From Phascolarctobacterium sp. (GTDB lineage Bacteria > Bacillota > Negativicutes > Acidaminococcales > Acidaminococcaceae), in NCBI GenBank assembly GCA_017467905.1, contig JAFUKD010000037.1, forward strand, positions 1-35,282: DNA of 35,282 nucleotides, given 5' to 3'. Shown here one piece after another: positions 15,087 to 22,336 of this stretch. The first letter of the stretch is position 1. The number at the start of each line of letters is the position of its first letter. Made by a program: the position numbers and the translations under genes. The notes under the pieces were generated by a model. The model saw only the letters and a program-made list of their open reading frames with translations, did not search any database and was not told the origin of the DNA.

Positions 15087-15205
15087 AGGAGATACGCGCG
15101 TCTCTTAGGTGCTGCAAAATTTTGACTGCTGATTTTGTAGTGTAGTTGACGAGAATCTGTACTGTTCAGGCAAGGACCCCGCTAAGGTTGAGTAGCGGGG
15201 TTTTT
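15087..15205 (+). ncRNA. Candidate small RNA or orphan leader, about 120 nt
   Basis: A unit with its own promoter and a strong terminator but no believable reading frame. It contains a small 5' hairpin (GAGATACGCGCGTCTC), a 9-bp helix CTGCAAAAT/ATTTTGTAG (15111-15141), an unpaired middle part GACGAGAATCTGTACTGTTCAGG, and the terminator at the 3' end. I could not match it to a known RNA family. It may be a stand-alone regulator, since the next gene starts about 480 bp further on. Confidence 0.5.
15177..15205 (+). terminator. Intrinsic terminator of the candidate small RNA
   Basis: CCCCGCTA pairs perfectly with TAGCGGGG over an 8-base loop, then five T. Confidence 0.92.
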
Positions 15206-15224
15206 GCTTTTTCTTTTCTGCGAA

Positions 15225-15240
15225 TGTTTCACGTGAAACA
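15225..15240. promoter_or_regulatory. parS: parS chromosome partition site
   Basis: TGTTTCACGTGAAACA is a perfect 16-bp palindrome identical to the bacterial parS consensus that binds ParB and loads SMC. It lies in a gene-free stretch away from parAB. Such sites cluster on the origin-proximal part of the chromosome. Confidence 0.92.
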
Positions 15241-15577
15241 TTTTCTAGAGGGGGACATGCTTGTAATAAAAATTTTAATATTTACTTTTCAAGGAACAAG
15301 GTTAGTAACGCTTACGCATTACTTAGATTAAAGACTATACTGAGAGAAAGGAGGAAAAACTTTTTATAAAAGTTTTTCTATGAACAGGGCAGAAGAAAAT
15401 AAAGACAGGAAAGGGAAAAAGAAAAATATATAAAAAGAAAAAGGGAAAGGACAGAAAAAAAGAAGATCTCATAATTATAGTTGTCATCTAGACCCCCAAA
15501 ACGGCAAAAATTTTGAAAAAGATTTTTAATCACTCGATTAAAAACGTGAAAACTAAACTTGCAAAATTTACTGCGCC
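15241..15577. other. Gene-free stretch with AT-rich hairpins and a purine tract
   Basis: No convincing gene. AAAAACTTTT/AAAAGTTTTT forms a hairpin at about 15355-15376, preceded by AAGGAGG. Positions 15382-15466 on the plus strand are about 90 percent purine (77 of 85). TTTTTAATC/GATTAAAAA forms a perfect hairpin at 15523-15544. A 17-codon frame (start ATG at 15380, lysine-rich) exists but its ribosome site is too far away. Confidence 0.6.
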
Positions 15578-15606
15578 TTTACTTACTGACGGTAACAGAG
15601 TAAAAT
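15578..15606 (+). promoter_or_regulatory. Likely promoter of the hydrogenase sensor operon
   Basis: TTTACT (15578-15583), 17 bp, TAAAAT (15601-15606), about 85 bp before the first gene. Confidence 0.5.
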
Positions 15607-15689
15607 AAAATAGTACAACTGTAATTTAAACAGAGGTTATTTTGACCTGCGAAGCTATAAAACATTTTGGAAATAGGGGAGAGATGTTT

Positions 15690-16061
15690 ATGAATTTGCG
15701 CGATGTACAAAAGCTGCTTGATGCAACTATTTTGACTGGTGGAGAACTTTTGGATAGAACTGTGGAGACCTGCTGTGGCAGTGATTTGATGAGCGACGTG
15801 CTTGCCTTTACCAAGCGCAACACTTTGCTGTGTACCGGTCTTACTAATTTACAGGTGGTTCGTACTGCGGATATGACGGATTTGTGCGCTATCGTAGTGG
15901 TGCGGGGGAAGATTCCTTCTGAGGAAGTCCTTGAGGCTGCTGCGGAAAACTGCTTGCCAATTTTGTCTACGGAGTCTACTTTGTTTGATACCTGTGGCAT
16001 TTTGTATAAGGCTGGCATTCGTGGTTGTTTGAAAAAGGAGTGCAGCTATGGCAGAAAATAA
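15690..16061 (+). CDS. DRTGG-domain protein of hydrogenase cluster
   Basis: A 123-residue single-domain protein resembling the DRTGG fold found in some phosphotransacetylases and near HPr kinase: a start MNLRDVQKLLDATILTGGELLDR, then V/I-rich strands and a final IRGCLKKE. DRTGG-like proteins are often encoded with [FeFe]-hydrogenase genes in Clostridia; their exact role is unknown, and ligand sensing is likely. The start at 15690 is chosen because AGGGGAG ends 8 bases before it; ATGs at 15684 and further upstream fit less well. The next gene begins 14 bp before its stop, so the two are coupled. It is the first gene of a five-gene set around the hydrogenase-like protein. Confidence 0.75.
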   Translation: MNLRDVQKLLDATILTGGELLDRTVETCCGSDLMSDVLAFTKRNTLLCTGLTNLQVVRTADMTDLCAIVVVRGKIPSEEVLEAAAENCLPILSTESTLFDTCGILYKAGIRGCLKKECSYGRK

Positions 16062-16491
16062 ATCTTTAAAATTAGGCTTTGATGTAGCTGGCGGCGATTT
16101 TGAACGAGCGGGAGAAGCTTCTGCGAAAATTAAGAAGATGCTTAAAATGATTGGTGTTCCTGCAGATATTGTGCGCCGTATTGCCATTGGTACCTATGAG
16201 GCAGAGATGAACGTGATTATTCACGCCGGCGGAGGGAATGTGGCAGCGGAAGCCTTTACTGATGCGACGGTTATTACTGTCAGCGATAAGGGACCGGGGA
16301 TTCCTGATATTGAAAAGGCGTTGCAGGAGGGGTATTCTACTGCGCCTGACCATGTGCGCCAAATGGGTTTTGGTGCGGGTATGGGGCTGCCCAATATGGT
16401 GAAGTGCTCCGATGAATTTGACATTAAGTCTGTTGTTGGTGAAGGTACTACCATCACCATGCGCTTTGAGCATATTAGCGAAGATTTATAA
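16048..16491 (+). CDS. Anti-sigma-factor-like serine kinase / GHKL ATPase
   Basis: A 147-residue stand-alone histidine-kinase-type ATPase domain, closest in layout to RsbW/SpoIIAB anti-sigma kinases. The N box reads YEAEMNVIIHAGG with E51 and N55, matching the base and Mg ligand of SpoIIAB. The G1 box is VSDKGPGIPD (D79) and the G2 box FGAGMGLPNM. With all boxes intact it probably binds ATP and may phosphorylate a partner protein. No sigma or anti-anti-sigma gene lies nearby, so the partner may be one of the DRTGG-like proteins or the hydrogenase-like protein encoded next. It overlaps the preceding gene by 14 bp. Confidence 0.82.
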   Translation: MAENKSLKLGFDVAGGDFERAGEASAKIKKMLKMIGVPADIVRRIAIGTYEAEMNVIIHAGGGNVAAEAFTDATVITVSDKGPGIPDIEKALQEGYSTAPDHVRQMGFGAGMGLPNMVKCSDEFDIKSVVGEGTTITMRFEHISEDL

Positions 16492-16515
16492 ATTTTGAGG
16501 AAATGAGGTGGTACG

Positions 16516-17883
16516 ATGGCTCCGACAGAATACTTCCATTCGGTAAGATTGCTGCGTGATAAATGTCAGGGCTGCGTATCCTGCGTTAAGGCTTGCCCTA
16601 CGGAAGCAATACGTGTGCGTAACGGAAAGGCAGAGATTTTGCCTGACCGCTGCGTTGATTGCGGTGCTTGTGCGGCAATTTGTCCTTATCACGCCTTTAG
16701 TATAAAGACAGCCAGCTTAGATGGCTTAGAAGAATATGCCTATAATATTGTTTTGCCTGCGCCTTCTATGTATTCTCAGTTTCCGGAGCATGTTCCCATG
16801 GAAGATATTTGGCAAGGGTTACATAATTTAGGCTTTGATGAAATTTTTGATGTTTCCTTAGCGTCGGAATATATTTCCAAGGAAATTGAGGAGTATGTTA
16901 AAAATTATACTGGCGGGCGTAAGCCCTTGATTTCCAGTACCTGTCCTTCCGTATTGCGTTTGATTCAGGTAAAGTTCCCTGAGCTTATCAAGCAGGTTGT
17001 GCCTGTGCTTGCTCCTGCGGAAGCGGCAGCGATTTACATTCGCCAGAGAACGGAAGCCAGATTGGACTTGACTTCTGAAAAAATTGGGGTGTGGTTCGTT
17101 TCTCCCTGTCCTTCTAAGGAAACCAATATCCGCCAATCCGTTGACGTTAGGAAAACAGCGTTAAGCGGCAGCTTTAGTCTGGCAGAGATTTATGGCAAGC
17201 TACTGAGGGTTTTGGGCGGCAATAATGAGCTGAAGGTTGTTACCGGTTCTTCCTACGGGATGGGCTGGGGCTCTTATGGCGGCGAGATTAGGGCGGCAGG
17301 CTTAGAGAATGCTTTGGCTGTTCATGGCGTTGATAATGTGTACGAGGTTCTGGAGCAGGTTTCCATGAACAAGATGCCCACCTTGGATTACGTGGAATGT
17401 AATATGTGCGAGCGTGGCTGCATTGGTGGTGTGCTGGCTGCCGAAAACAAATTTGTGGCAGAAAGTAATTTGCGTAGGCGTATTAATGTTTTGCGTGCCC
17501 AAGAGCCTGTGGAAAGAGAGCTGACCATGGCAAGCAGTATGACTTTGGAGGATTTCCCCAAATCTGCTGCGTATCTGAAAAAGTTAGTGGCGCGACCCAT
17601 GATGCATCTTGATGAAAACATTATGGAAGCCATGAAAAAGTTTGAGCAGATGGAAGAGGTGCTGTATTCCCTGCCCGGCTTGAACTGTGGTGCCTGTGGT
17701 GCTCCCAGCTGTCAGGGCTTGGCAGAGGATATTGTACAGGGCAAGGCACACGAGATAGATTGTATTTTTAAACTGCGTGGCAGTGTTCATAAATTAGCGC
17801 AGGGCATGATAGAGCTGGCGAAGCAGATTCCCATTTCTCACGAGCCCCAATCCTTGAATGCAGTAGAGGAGGACGAAAGATGA
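16516..17883 (+). CDS. Divergent [FeFe]-hydrogenase, sensory-type (HydS/HfsB-like)
   Basis: A 455-residue iron-sulfur protein. Residues 17-56 hold two [4Fe-4S] motifs (CQGCVSCVKACP and CVDCGACAAICP). Residues 75-330 are a hydrogenase H domain that keeps the cluster cysteines: SSTCPS (C143), SPCPSK (C198) and MCERGCIGG (C298, C302). By eye, the proton-transfer cysteine next to C143 is Thr142. A C-terminal [4Fe-4S] domain (LNCGACGAPSC) follows. This set-up fits the group D / HfsB type proposed to sense H2 or redox state rather than make H2. It is linked to an ATPase, DRTGG-like and PHP proteins and lies before the catalytic HydABC genes. The start ATG at 16516 has GAGGTGG upstream. Its stop overlaps the next gene by 4 bp. 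Confidence 0.85.
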   Translation: MAPTEYFHSVRLLRDKCQGCVSCVKACPTEAIRVRNGKAEILPDRCVDCGACAAICPYHAFSIKTASLDGLEEYAYNIVLPAPSMYSQFPEHVPMEDIWQGLHNLGFDEIFDVSLASEYISKEIEEYVKNYTGGRKPLISSTCPSVLRLIQVKFPELIKQVVPVLAPAEAAAIYIRQRTEARLDLTSEKIGVWFVSPCPSKETNIRQSVDVRKTALSGSFSLAEIYGKLLRVLGGNNELKVVTGSSYGMGWGSYGGEIRAAGLENALAVHGVDNVYEVLEQVSMNKMPTLDYVECNMCERGCIGGVLAAENKFVAESNLRRRINVLRAQEPVERELTMASSMTLEDFPKSAAYLKKLVARPMMHLDENIMEAMKKFEQMEEVLYSLPGLNCGACGAPSCQGLAEDIVQGKAHEIDCIFKLRGSVHKLAQGMIELAKQIPISHEPQSLNAVEEDER

Positions 17884-18221
17884 AAGTAAGCGAGCTGATG
17901 GAAGCTTTAAATTTAAAATTGCTGACCAAGGATGTTGCCCTTGACGGAGAGGTGAGAGGCGGCTATGCTTCTGATTTATTAAGCAACGCCATGGGACAGG
18001 CGCAGCCTGATATGGTGTGGGTAACCATGCAGGGACATCAGAACATTGCGGCAGTGGCTTCCCTTATCGGACTGGCTGCCATAATCGTAGCCGGCGACGC
18101 TCCTGTTGCCGAAGACACCTTGAGCAAGGCAGAGCTGAATGACGTGGTTATTTTTGCTACGGAAGCATCTGCCTTTGAAGTGATTGGCAAATTGTACGAA
18201 TTGGGTATTGGTAAGGAATAA
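17880..18221 (+). CDS. Second small DRTGG-like protein
   Basis: A 113-residue protein starting MKVSELMEALNLKLLTKD, with the helix-strand pattern of DRTGG-like proteins (GGYASDLLSNAMGQAQPDMVWVT, then an IIVAGD strand and a final EVIGKLYELGI). It overlaps the hydrogenase-like gene by ATGA and shares one base with the PHP gene, so the whole set is tightly coupled. It is not a copy of the first DRTGG-like protein: sequence identity looks low. A small regulatory or nucleotide-sensing role is inferred from context. Confidence 0.75.
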   Translation: MKVSELMEALNLKLLTKDVALDGEVRGGYASDLLSNAMGQAQPDMVWVTMQGHQNIAAVASLIGLAAIIVAGDAPVAEDTLSKAELNDVVIFATEASAFEVIGKLYELGIGKE

Positions 18222-18988
18222 TGCGTACTTTTTTGGTAGACCTGCATATTCATAGCTTGCTTTCGCCCTGTGCGGAGGTGGAGATGACTCCCCATCATAT
18301 TGTGATGCGTGCGGCAGAGTTTGGCATTGATGCCATTGCCATTACAGACCACAATGCTTCTGCTAATGTGGAGGCTGCCCTTAGGGCGGGGGAGCGTTAC
18401 GGGGTGAAGGTTTTTCCCGGAATGGAAGTGGAGTGCATGGAAGAGGCACATATTGTAGTGCTGTTTGATTGCCTCACGCAGCTACAGGCTTGGCAAAGCA
18501 TTGTGGATGCCAGGATGAATGGCTTAAAGAACAATGCAGAAAAGTTTGGCGCCCAGTTTGTAGTTGATGACGATGACAATTTTATTCGGGAAGAAGAACG
18601 CCTGCTGCTGGCGCCCTTGCAGATGACTGCGGCAGAAGTGGTGCGGCAGGTTGAAGCCTTGGGCGGAATGAGCATTGCTGCTCACGTTGACAGGCCTGCT
18701 TATAGCATTGTGGGGCAGCTGGGCTTTATAGAGCCGGACTTTGGCTTTACGGCAGCAGAGCTGTCTACGGTAGGCTGGCGTAATAATTTACAAAGCAGGC
18801 TGCAGCGCTTAACAGGCTTTTTGCCCTACGTTACCAATTCCGATGCTCACAATATTTTAGATTTTGTCCAAGGTCCTAAAAATCTAATTACCGTTCAGGA
18901 GCTGACGTTGTCAGAATTAAAGCTTGCCCTTAAAAGCAGTGGCGGACGCTTGTGGCAAGCAGGGAAGTTCGCCAAATTTGAAGATTAA
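18221..18988 (+). CDS. PHP-domain phosphoesterase
   Basis: A 255-residue metal-dependent phosphoesterase of the PHP superfamily. The metal-binding motifs are complete: DLHIHSLLSPC, ITDHN, a glutamate in GMEVEC, AHVDRP, and TNSDAH. Family members hydrolyse phosphate esters such as nucleotides or histidinol phosphate; the substrate here is unknown. The same gene ends hydrogenase-sensor clusters in Clostridia, and it could act on a nucleotide or phosphoprotein signal made by the ATPase partner (inference). It begins on the last base of the preceding stop and is the last gene of the set. Confidence 0.85.
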   Translation: MRTFLVDLHIHSLLSPCAEVEMTPHHIVMRAAEFGIDAIAITDHNASANVEAALRAGERYGVKVFPGMEVECMEEAHIVVLFDCLTQLQAWQSIVDARMNGLKNNAEKFGAQFVVDDDDNFIREEERLLLAPLQMTAAEVVRQVEALGGMSIAAHVDRPAYSIVGQLGFIEPDFGFTAAELSTVGWRNNLQSRLQRLTGFLPYVTNSDAHNILDFVQGPKNLITVQELTLSELKLALKSSGGRLWQAGKFAKFED

Positions 18989-19022
18989 TACTGTATACAA
19001 TTCTTAGCGTTGCCATAAAGCA

Positions 19023-19051
19023 TTGTATGCTTAAAGTGATAATGCTATACT
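19023..19051 (+). promoter_or_regulatory. Promoter of the hydABC operon
   Basis: TTGTAT (19023-19028), 17 bp, TATACT (19046-19051), about 40 bp before hydC. Confidence 0.55.
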
Positions 19052-19089
19052 GATATATAAATTTACCTTACAGCTAAAGGAGAATGGAT

Positions 19090-19587
19090 ATGAGCCTAAC
19101 TGAAAGAAAATGTAGTTGCTGTGGCTGTGAAAATCCTGAGAAGGTTCAGGTTGATGCTATCTTGGCAAGGTATGAGGGGAGAAAGGGTTCCCTGATACCC
19201 ATCCTGCAAGAGGTACAAAGCTTGTATAACTATTTGCCGAAGGATGTTTTGGAATACGTTGCCGAAAAGACAAATATTCCTGTTTCTGAAATTTACGGCG
19301 TGGTTACCTTTTATTCTTTGTTCCATCTTAATCCCCGTGGCCGCAATATTGTGCGTGTGTGCCAAGGTACTGCCTGCCATGTGCGTGGCGGTAAGCTGAT
19401 TTTACAAACCCTGGAAAAGGAGCTGGGCATTAAGGCAGGGCATACCACTGATGATTTGCGCTTTACCTTGGAAACTGTTGCCTGCATTGGCGCTTGCGGT
19501 TTGGCACCGGTAATGCAAATCAACGATGATACCCATGGTCGTTTGACTCCGGATAAGCTGCCTGCAATTTTACAAAGGTACGAATAA
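19090..19587 (+). CDS. hydC: Bifurcating hydrogenase gamma subunit (HydC/HndA)
   Basis: A 165-residue thioredoxin-like [2Fe-2S] subunit related to NuoE. The cluster ligands are in CQGTAC and CIGACG, four cysteines in the usual CxxxxC and CxxxC spacing. An extra Cys-rich N-terminus (CSCCGC) is unusual but has no clear role. It relays electrons to the NADH-oxidising HydB subunit. The ATG at 19090 is chosen because AAAGGAG ends 7 bases before it; the ATG at 19084 is too close. It starts an operon of five genes that ends with hydA. Confidence 0.9.
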   Translation: MSLTERKCSCCGCENPEKVQVDAILARYEGRKGSLIPILQEVQSLYNYLPKDVLEYVAEKTNIPVSEIYGVVTFYSLFHLNPRGRNIVRVCQGTACHVRGGKLILQTLEKELGIKAGHTTDDLRFTLETVACIGACGLAPVMQINDDTHGRLTPDKLPAILQRYE

Positions 19588-19590
19588 ATC

Positions 19591-20148
19591 ATGCGTGAGC
19601 TTTCACTGCATATTTTAGATTTGGCGCAGAACTCCATTGGAGCCGGCGCCCATAATGTAGCCATCGTAATAGATGAGGATGAAGCAGGCTTCTTTACCTT
19701 TAGCATTGAGGACGATGGCTGTGGTATGAGTGAAGAGATGGTCAGGCAAGTGCGTGACCCTTTCGTTACCACTCGTAAGACCCGCAAGGTAGGAATGGGC
19801 ATTCCCTTTATTGATATGGTCAGCCAGCAATGTGGCGGACGTTTGGAGATAAAATCCGTAGAGGACGAGGGAACCTTGATTAAGGCCTATTTTGCCAAGG
19901 ATAATATTGATAGACCTCCCTTGGGTGATATTGTTGAAAGCATTAAGGTGCTTTTGGTAGGAGCGCCCTGGCTGGATGTTGTCTTTACCTATAGGAATAA
20001 AACTAAAGAATTTACCTTCGACACTCAAGCAGTGCGGGAAGTGTTAGGCGATGCTGCCGATTTTACCAATCCAGAAGTCTATGCCTGGATAGAGGGTTAT
20101 TTAAGGCAAGAGGTTGCCCTTGTTCAGGATAAGGAGGAGCAAGTATGA
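19591..20148 (+). CDS. GHKL ATPase of the hydrogenase operon
   Basis: A 185-residue protein with a histidine-kinase-type ATPase domain and no sensor or phospho-acceptor region. The N box is ILDLAQNSIGAGA (N14), G1 is EDDGCGMS and G2 is GMGIPFI. The position four before N14 is Asp instead of the usual Glu, so ATP binding is likely but kinase activity is less certain. Such an ORF commonly stands between hydC and hydB in Clostridia and is not a subunit of the purified enzyme; maturation or regulation is a guess. It lies 3 bp after hydC and overlaps the next gene by ATGA. Confidence 0.82.
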   Translation: MRELSLHILDLAQNSIGAGAHNVAIVIDEDEAGFFTFSIEDDGCGMSEEMVRQVRDPFVTTRKTRKVGMGIPFIDMVSQQCGGRLEIKSVEDEGTLIKAYFAKDNIDRPPLGDIVESIKVLLVGAPWLDVVFTYRNKTKEFTFDTQAVREVLGDAADFTNPEVYAWIEGYLRQEVALVQDKEEQV

Positions 20149-20513
20149 AAAGTTTAGCTGATTTGCAGGCTTTGCGTGAAAAGTTAAAAGCAGATATTAA
20201 GCTGCGCAGAAATGAAGGCACCATCGTAATTGTTGGCATGGGTACCTGTGGTATTGCAGCAGGTGCGCGCGAGGTAATGAGCGCTGTTTTAGATGAGCTG
20301 GCTGTGCGTAAATTAGTGGATGTGCAGGTGCGCCAAACCGGTTGCATCGGTATGTGCGAAAAAGAGGTTTTGGTGGATGTCATTCGTCCCAATGAACCGC
20401 GTATTACCTACGGCAAGGTAAAACCGGAAGATGTAAAGAAGATTATTGCGGACCACGTTGTAAATGGACGCATTGTAGAAGAGCTGGTTGTTGGCAAGAT
20501 AGAGCAAAACTAA
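20145..20513 (+). CDS. HndB-like [2Fe-2S] ferredoxin subunit
   Basis: A 122-residue thioredoxin-like ferredoxin related to HndB of the Desulfovibrio NADP-reducing hydrogenase. It has the hallmarks IVGMGTCGIAAGARE and TGCIGMCE, giving C35, C67 and C71. The family has no obvious fourth cysteine in the first motif, so cluster ligation may be incomplete or use another residue. Its presence makes the complex Hnd-like (four subunits) rather than the three-subunit HydABC. It is coupled to the ATPase gene by a 4-bp overlap. Confidence 0.87.
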   Translation: MKSLADLQALREKLKADIKLRRNEGTIVIVGMGTCGIAAGAREVMSAVLDELAVRKLVDVQVRQTGCIGMCEKEVLVDVIRPNEPRITYGKVKPEDVKKIIADHVVNGRIVEELVVGKIEQN

Positions 20514-20531
20514 TTTTTGGAGGAGAGTATT

Positions 20532-22322
20532 ATGCAGCACATTAGAGCACACGTCTTGGTTTGTGGTGGTACAGGCTGTAAGTCTGCTGGTTCTAAGGAT
20601 ATACAGCTTAGCTTCGCCAAAAATTTAGAAGCCTATGGCTTGCAGGACGAAGTTATGGTTGTGGAAACCGGTTGTCATGGTTTCTGCGAAAATGGTCCCT
20701 TGGTTATTATTTATCCGGAGGGAACCTTTTATTGCAAGGTTAAGGTAGAGGACGTTAAGGAAATTGTTGAAAGCCATTTGTACAAAGGCCGTATTGTGGA
20801 ACGCCTGTTGTACCGCGAGCCTATGAGTTTAGAGCAGGTTCCCAGCTATTCTGAAATTGGCTTCTACAAAAAACAAAAGCGTTTGGTTCTGGAAAACTGC
20901 GGTGCTATTAACCCGGAACAAATTGAAGAATACATTGCGGTTGGCGGGTACGAGGCTTTGGCTAAGGCAGTAACCACTATGAGCCCGCAGGAAGTTATAG
21001 ACGAAGTGAAGAAATCCGGCTTGCGTGGTCGTGGCGGCGGTGGCTTCCCTACTGGTATGAAGTGGGAGTTTGCTGCCAAATCCGTGAGCGATAAAAAATA
21101 TGTAATCTGCAACGCCGACGAAGGTGATCCTGGTGCGTTCATGGATCGTAGCGTTTTAGAGGGCGATCCCCACAGGGTTTTGGAAGGCATGGCTATCTGC
21201 GGTTATGCCATGGGCGCTGATGAAGGCTATATTTACGTGCGTGCGGAATACCCCTTGGCAATTAAACGCTTACGCATTGCCATAGAGCAGGCAGAGGCAT
21301 TGGGACTTTTGGGTGACAATATTTTTGACAGCGGCTTTAGCTTCAAGCTGCACATCAAGGAAGGTGCAGGTGCCTTCGTTTGCGGCGAAGAAACTGCTTT
21401 GATGGCATCTATCGAAGGTAAGCGCGGTATGCCCCGTCCTCGTCCTCCTTTCCCTGCTGTGTCCGGCTTGTGGGGTAAGCCCACCAATATCAACAACGTA
21501 GAAACCTTTGCCAACGTAGCGCAAATTATCGTACACGGAGCAGATTGGTACTGCCAGTTTGGTACGGAGCGTTCTAAAGGTACTAAGGTATTTGCTTTGA
21601 CCGGTAAGATTAACAATACCGGTTTGGCAGAAGTTCCCATGGGTATTACCATGCGCGAGATTATCTATGATATTGGCGGCGGTATTACCAATGGCAAGAA
21701 GTTCAAGGCTGTACAAATTGGCGGTCCTTCCGGTGGCTGCTTGCCTGAAAATATGCTGGATTTGCCCGTTGATTACGATTCTCTTATTGCAGCAGGCGCT
21801 ATGATGGGCAGTGGTGGCTTGGTTGTTATGGATGAAGACACCTGTATGGTTGACGTAGCAAAATTCTTCTTGAACTTTACCCAGTCTGAATCCTGCGGTA
21901 AATGTACTCCCTGCCGTGAAGGTACTAAGCGTATGCTGGAAATCTTGACCCGCATTACCGAAGGTCAAGGTGTAGAAGGGGATATTGAGCTGTTAGAAAA
22001 TTTGGCTAAGAATATCAAGGAAACCGCTCTGTGCGGCTTGGGACAAACGGCTCCCAACCCTGTACTGAGTACTTTAAAATATTTCCGTCATGAATATGAG
22101 GCACACATTAAGGAAAAACGCTGTCCTGCAGGCGTGTGCGAAAAGCTTGCTAATTATACTATTACTGATGCTTGTCGTGGCTGCGGGTTGTGTGCTCGTA
22201 ATTGTCCTGTGCAGGCTATTAGTGGCAAGATTAAATCTAAACACGTTATTGACCAGGCTGTGTGCATTAAATGCGGTGCTTGCATGGCGGCGTGTCCGTT
22301 TAAGGCAATTATCAAAGGTTAA
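20532..22322 (+). CDS. hydB: NADH-binding hydrogenase subunit (HydB/HndC)
   Basis: A 596-residue NuoF-type flavoprotein. An N-terminal thioredoxin-like [2Fe-2S] domain has C11, C16, C48 and C52. The NADH/FMN fold contains GLRGRGGGGFPTGMKW. A [4Fe-4S] site is in ESCGKCTPCREG. The C-terminal extension has two ferredoxin motifs (CRGCGLCARNCP and CIKCGACMAACP). In bifurcating complexes this subunit carries the site where NADH and ferredoxin electrons meet. The start ATG at 20532 is preferred because GGAGGAG precedes it; an upstream TTG at 20517 would remove that site. It lies 15 bp before hydA. Confidence 0.94.
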   Translation: MQHIRAHVLVCGGTGCKSAGSKDIQLSFAKNLEAYGLQDEVMVVETGCHGFCENGPLVIIYPEGTFYCKVKVEDVKEIVESHLYKGRIVERLLYREPMSLEQVPSYSEIGFYKKQKRLVLENCGAINPEQIEEYIAVGGYEALAKAVTTMSPQEVIDEVKKSGLRGRGGGGFPTGMKWEFAAKSVSDKKYVICNADEGDPGAFMDRSVLEGDPHRVLEGMAICGYAMGADEGYIYVRAEYPLAIKRLRIAIEQAEALGLLGDNIFDSGFSFKLHIKEGAGAFVCGEETALMASIEGKRGMPRPRPPFPAVSGLWGKPTNINNVETFANVAQIIVHGADWYCQFGTERSKGTKVFALTGKINNTGLAEVPMGITMREIIYDIGGGITNGKKFKAVQIGGPSGGCLPENMLDLPVDYDSLIAAGAMMGSGGLVVMDEDTCMVDVAKFFLNFTQSESCGKCTPCREGTKRMLEILTRITEGQGVEGDIELLENLAKNIKETALCGLGQTAPNPVLSTLKYFRHEYEAHIKEKRCPAGVCEKLANYTITDACRGCGLCARNCPVQAISGKIKSKHVIDQAVCIKCGACMAACPFKAIIKG

Positions 22323-22336
22323 GGAGGGGCTTAGAG

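Noticed and set aside
15146-15331. 61-codon frame containing the peptide MFHVKH
   Set aside because: It runs through the small-RNA terminator and the parS palindrome; MFHVKH is the usual false translation of parS.
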